A stretch of 10,288 nucleotides of DNA from NCBI GenBank assembly GCA_021817875.1, contig JAKAFQ010000113.1:1-10288 (forward strand). The letters run 5' to 3'. Position 1 is the first letter of the stretch, and the number at the start of each line of letters is the position of its first letter. This document shows positions 10,059 through 10,288 of the stretch, piece by piece. A program made the translations under genes and the position numbers. Source of the DNA: Pseudomonadota bacterium (GTDB taxonomy: Bacteria > Pseudomonadota > Gammaproteobacteria > Steroidobacterales > Steroidobacteraceae). A model generated the notes under the pieces. That model did not search any database. It was not told the DNA's origin and worked only from the letters and a program-made list of their open reading frames with translations.

Positions 10059-10099
10059 CCGCCCACTGAAGGCCTTTTTAGCGCTTCCGGGCGGTTTTT
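10059..10099 (+). terminator. Possible intrinsic terminator or attenuator upstream of rhlB
   Basis: CCGCCC (10059-10064) pairs with GGGCGG (10089-10094), and inside it GAAG (10068-10071) pairs with CTTC (10084-10087), leaving a 12-base loop. Five T residues (10095-10099) follow the stem at once, the form of an intrinsic terminator on the + strand. An alternative, shorter stem (GGCC 10056-10059 with GGCC 10071-10074) shares bases with the first and is also followed by five T (10075-10079). The structures cannot form together. The site lies 62 bases before the rhlB start, pointing at it, so it would either attenuate rhlB or end a short upstream transcript. Confidence is moderate because the T-runs are short. 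Confidence 0.4.
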
Positions 10100-10161
10100 G
10101 CAAGGCCCGCATCGCCGTTTCTTCAACACCCATTCCCCATGTACACGATAATCCTCGACCG

Positions 10162-10288
10162 ATGAACGAGCCACATTCGCACGCTTCCAGTTTCGACGGC
10201 CTCGGCCTCGCGCCGCCGGTTCTGGCCGGGGTCCGGGACGCCGGCTTCACACACTGCACTCCGATACAGGCGCAGACCCTGCCGATTG
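10162..10288 (+). CDS. rhlB: DEAD-box ATP-dependent RNA helicase RhlB (5' part only)
   Basis: The gene runs off the right edge; 42 codons are visible. The N-terminus reads MNEPHSHASSFDGLGLAPPV. It then shows the DEAD-box Q motif, with an upstream aromatic residue (F11) and GFTHCTPIQAQTLPI (28-42), very like E. coli RhlB (GFHNCTPIQALALPL). RhlB unwinds mRNA for the RNA degradosome. The assignment to RhlB rather than another DEAD-box helicase rests on the HCTPIQA wording and the divergent position next to trxA, as in E. coli. The catalytic motifs lie outside the window. No Shine-Dalgarno precedes the ATG at 10162. A short 8-codon frame (10139-10165) ends across it. Confidence 0.88.
   Translation, partial: MNEPHSHASSFDGLGLAPPVLAGVRDAGFTHCTPIQAQTLPI

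Larger units (their letters stand above)
9855..10161. promoter_or_regulatory. Divergent regulatory region between trxA and rhlB
   Basis: This 307-base gene-free stretch separates two divergent genes, so it should contain promoters in both directions. The part at 9958-10008 is distinctly AT-richer than its surroundings. One weak sigma-70-like candidate for rhlB is TTGATG (9979-9984) with TAGGAT (10003-10008), 18 bases apart and 4/6 matches each. I could not pick a convincing trxA promoter. The hexamer ATTGAT occurs twice (9977-9982 and 9993-9998), 16 bases apart. From 10012 on, the rhlB side is GC-rich and full of inverted repeats, listed separately. The trxA side (9871-9957) shows nothing recognisable. 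Confidence 0.5.

Noticed and set aside
10012..10100. Known RNA families (SRP RNA, 6S RNA, c-di-GMP or SAH riboswitch) in the rhlB leader
   Set aside because: I looked for their conserved sequence blocks and found none. Only generic hairpins are visible.
9960..10259. Open frame of 99 codons on the - strand across the trxA-rhlB gap
   Set aside because: It overlaps the rhlB start and the structured leader, lacks a good ribosome binding site and resembles no known protein.

Overview
The window is a stretch of core chromosome from a GC-rich gammaproteobacterium. Third codon positions are overwhelmingly G or C. The proteins align closely, by recall, with Escherichia coli and Pseudomonas orthologues (AccC, PrmA, DusB, Fis, PurH, PurD, Rho, TrxA). 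The order accB-accC-prmA-zinc-ribbon protein-dusB-fis-purH-purD is, from memory, the arrangement of Pseudomonas and related high-GC gammaproteobacteria. I cannot assign a genus. I see no mobile element, tRNA, rRNA, CRISPR array or sign of horizontal transfer.

Positions 2-7894 (+ strand) hold one tightly packed gene train. It starts with the 3' end of accB (biotin carrier protein) and accC (biotin carboxylase), which make malonyl-CoA for fatty acid synthesis. prmA follows with a 4-base stop/start overlap and encodes the ribosomal protein L11 methyltransferase. Next is a gene for a membrane-anchored zinc-ribbon/DUF3426 protein of unknown role, then dusB (tRNA dihydrouridine synthase) and fis (nucleoid protein). 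The train ends with two purine synthesis genes, purH and, after a 116-base gap, purD. Spacings up to purH are 27 bases or less, which suggests one operon; purD may have its own signals.

Positions 7895-8079 form a convergent, gene-free gap with a GC-rich 8-bp stem but no T-run on either strand.

Positions 8080-9854 (- strand) hold trxA followed by rho, which overlap by 4 bases (GTGA). Rho has a charged extension of about 64 residues before the point where the E. coli protein begins. The overlap also means there is no separate rho leader.

Positions 9855-10161 are the divergent regulatory region between trxA and rhlB. The rhlB side contains a strong GC hairpin and then two overlapping hairpins, each followed by five T residues, before the rhlB start. 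This resembles an attenuator or the end of a small RNA and is the least ordinary part of the window. The window ends 42 codons into rhlB, a DEAD-box RNA helicase. Thus Rho, the general termination factor, and RhlB, an RNA helicase of mRNA decay, flank a thioredoxin gene, as in E. coli.

I found no clearly new multi-gene system. The points most worth checking are the rhlB leader, the Rho extension with its lost leader, and the uncharacterised zinc-ribbon membrane protein.
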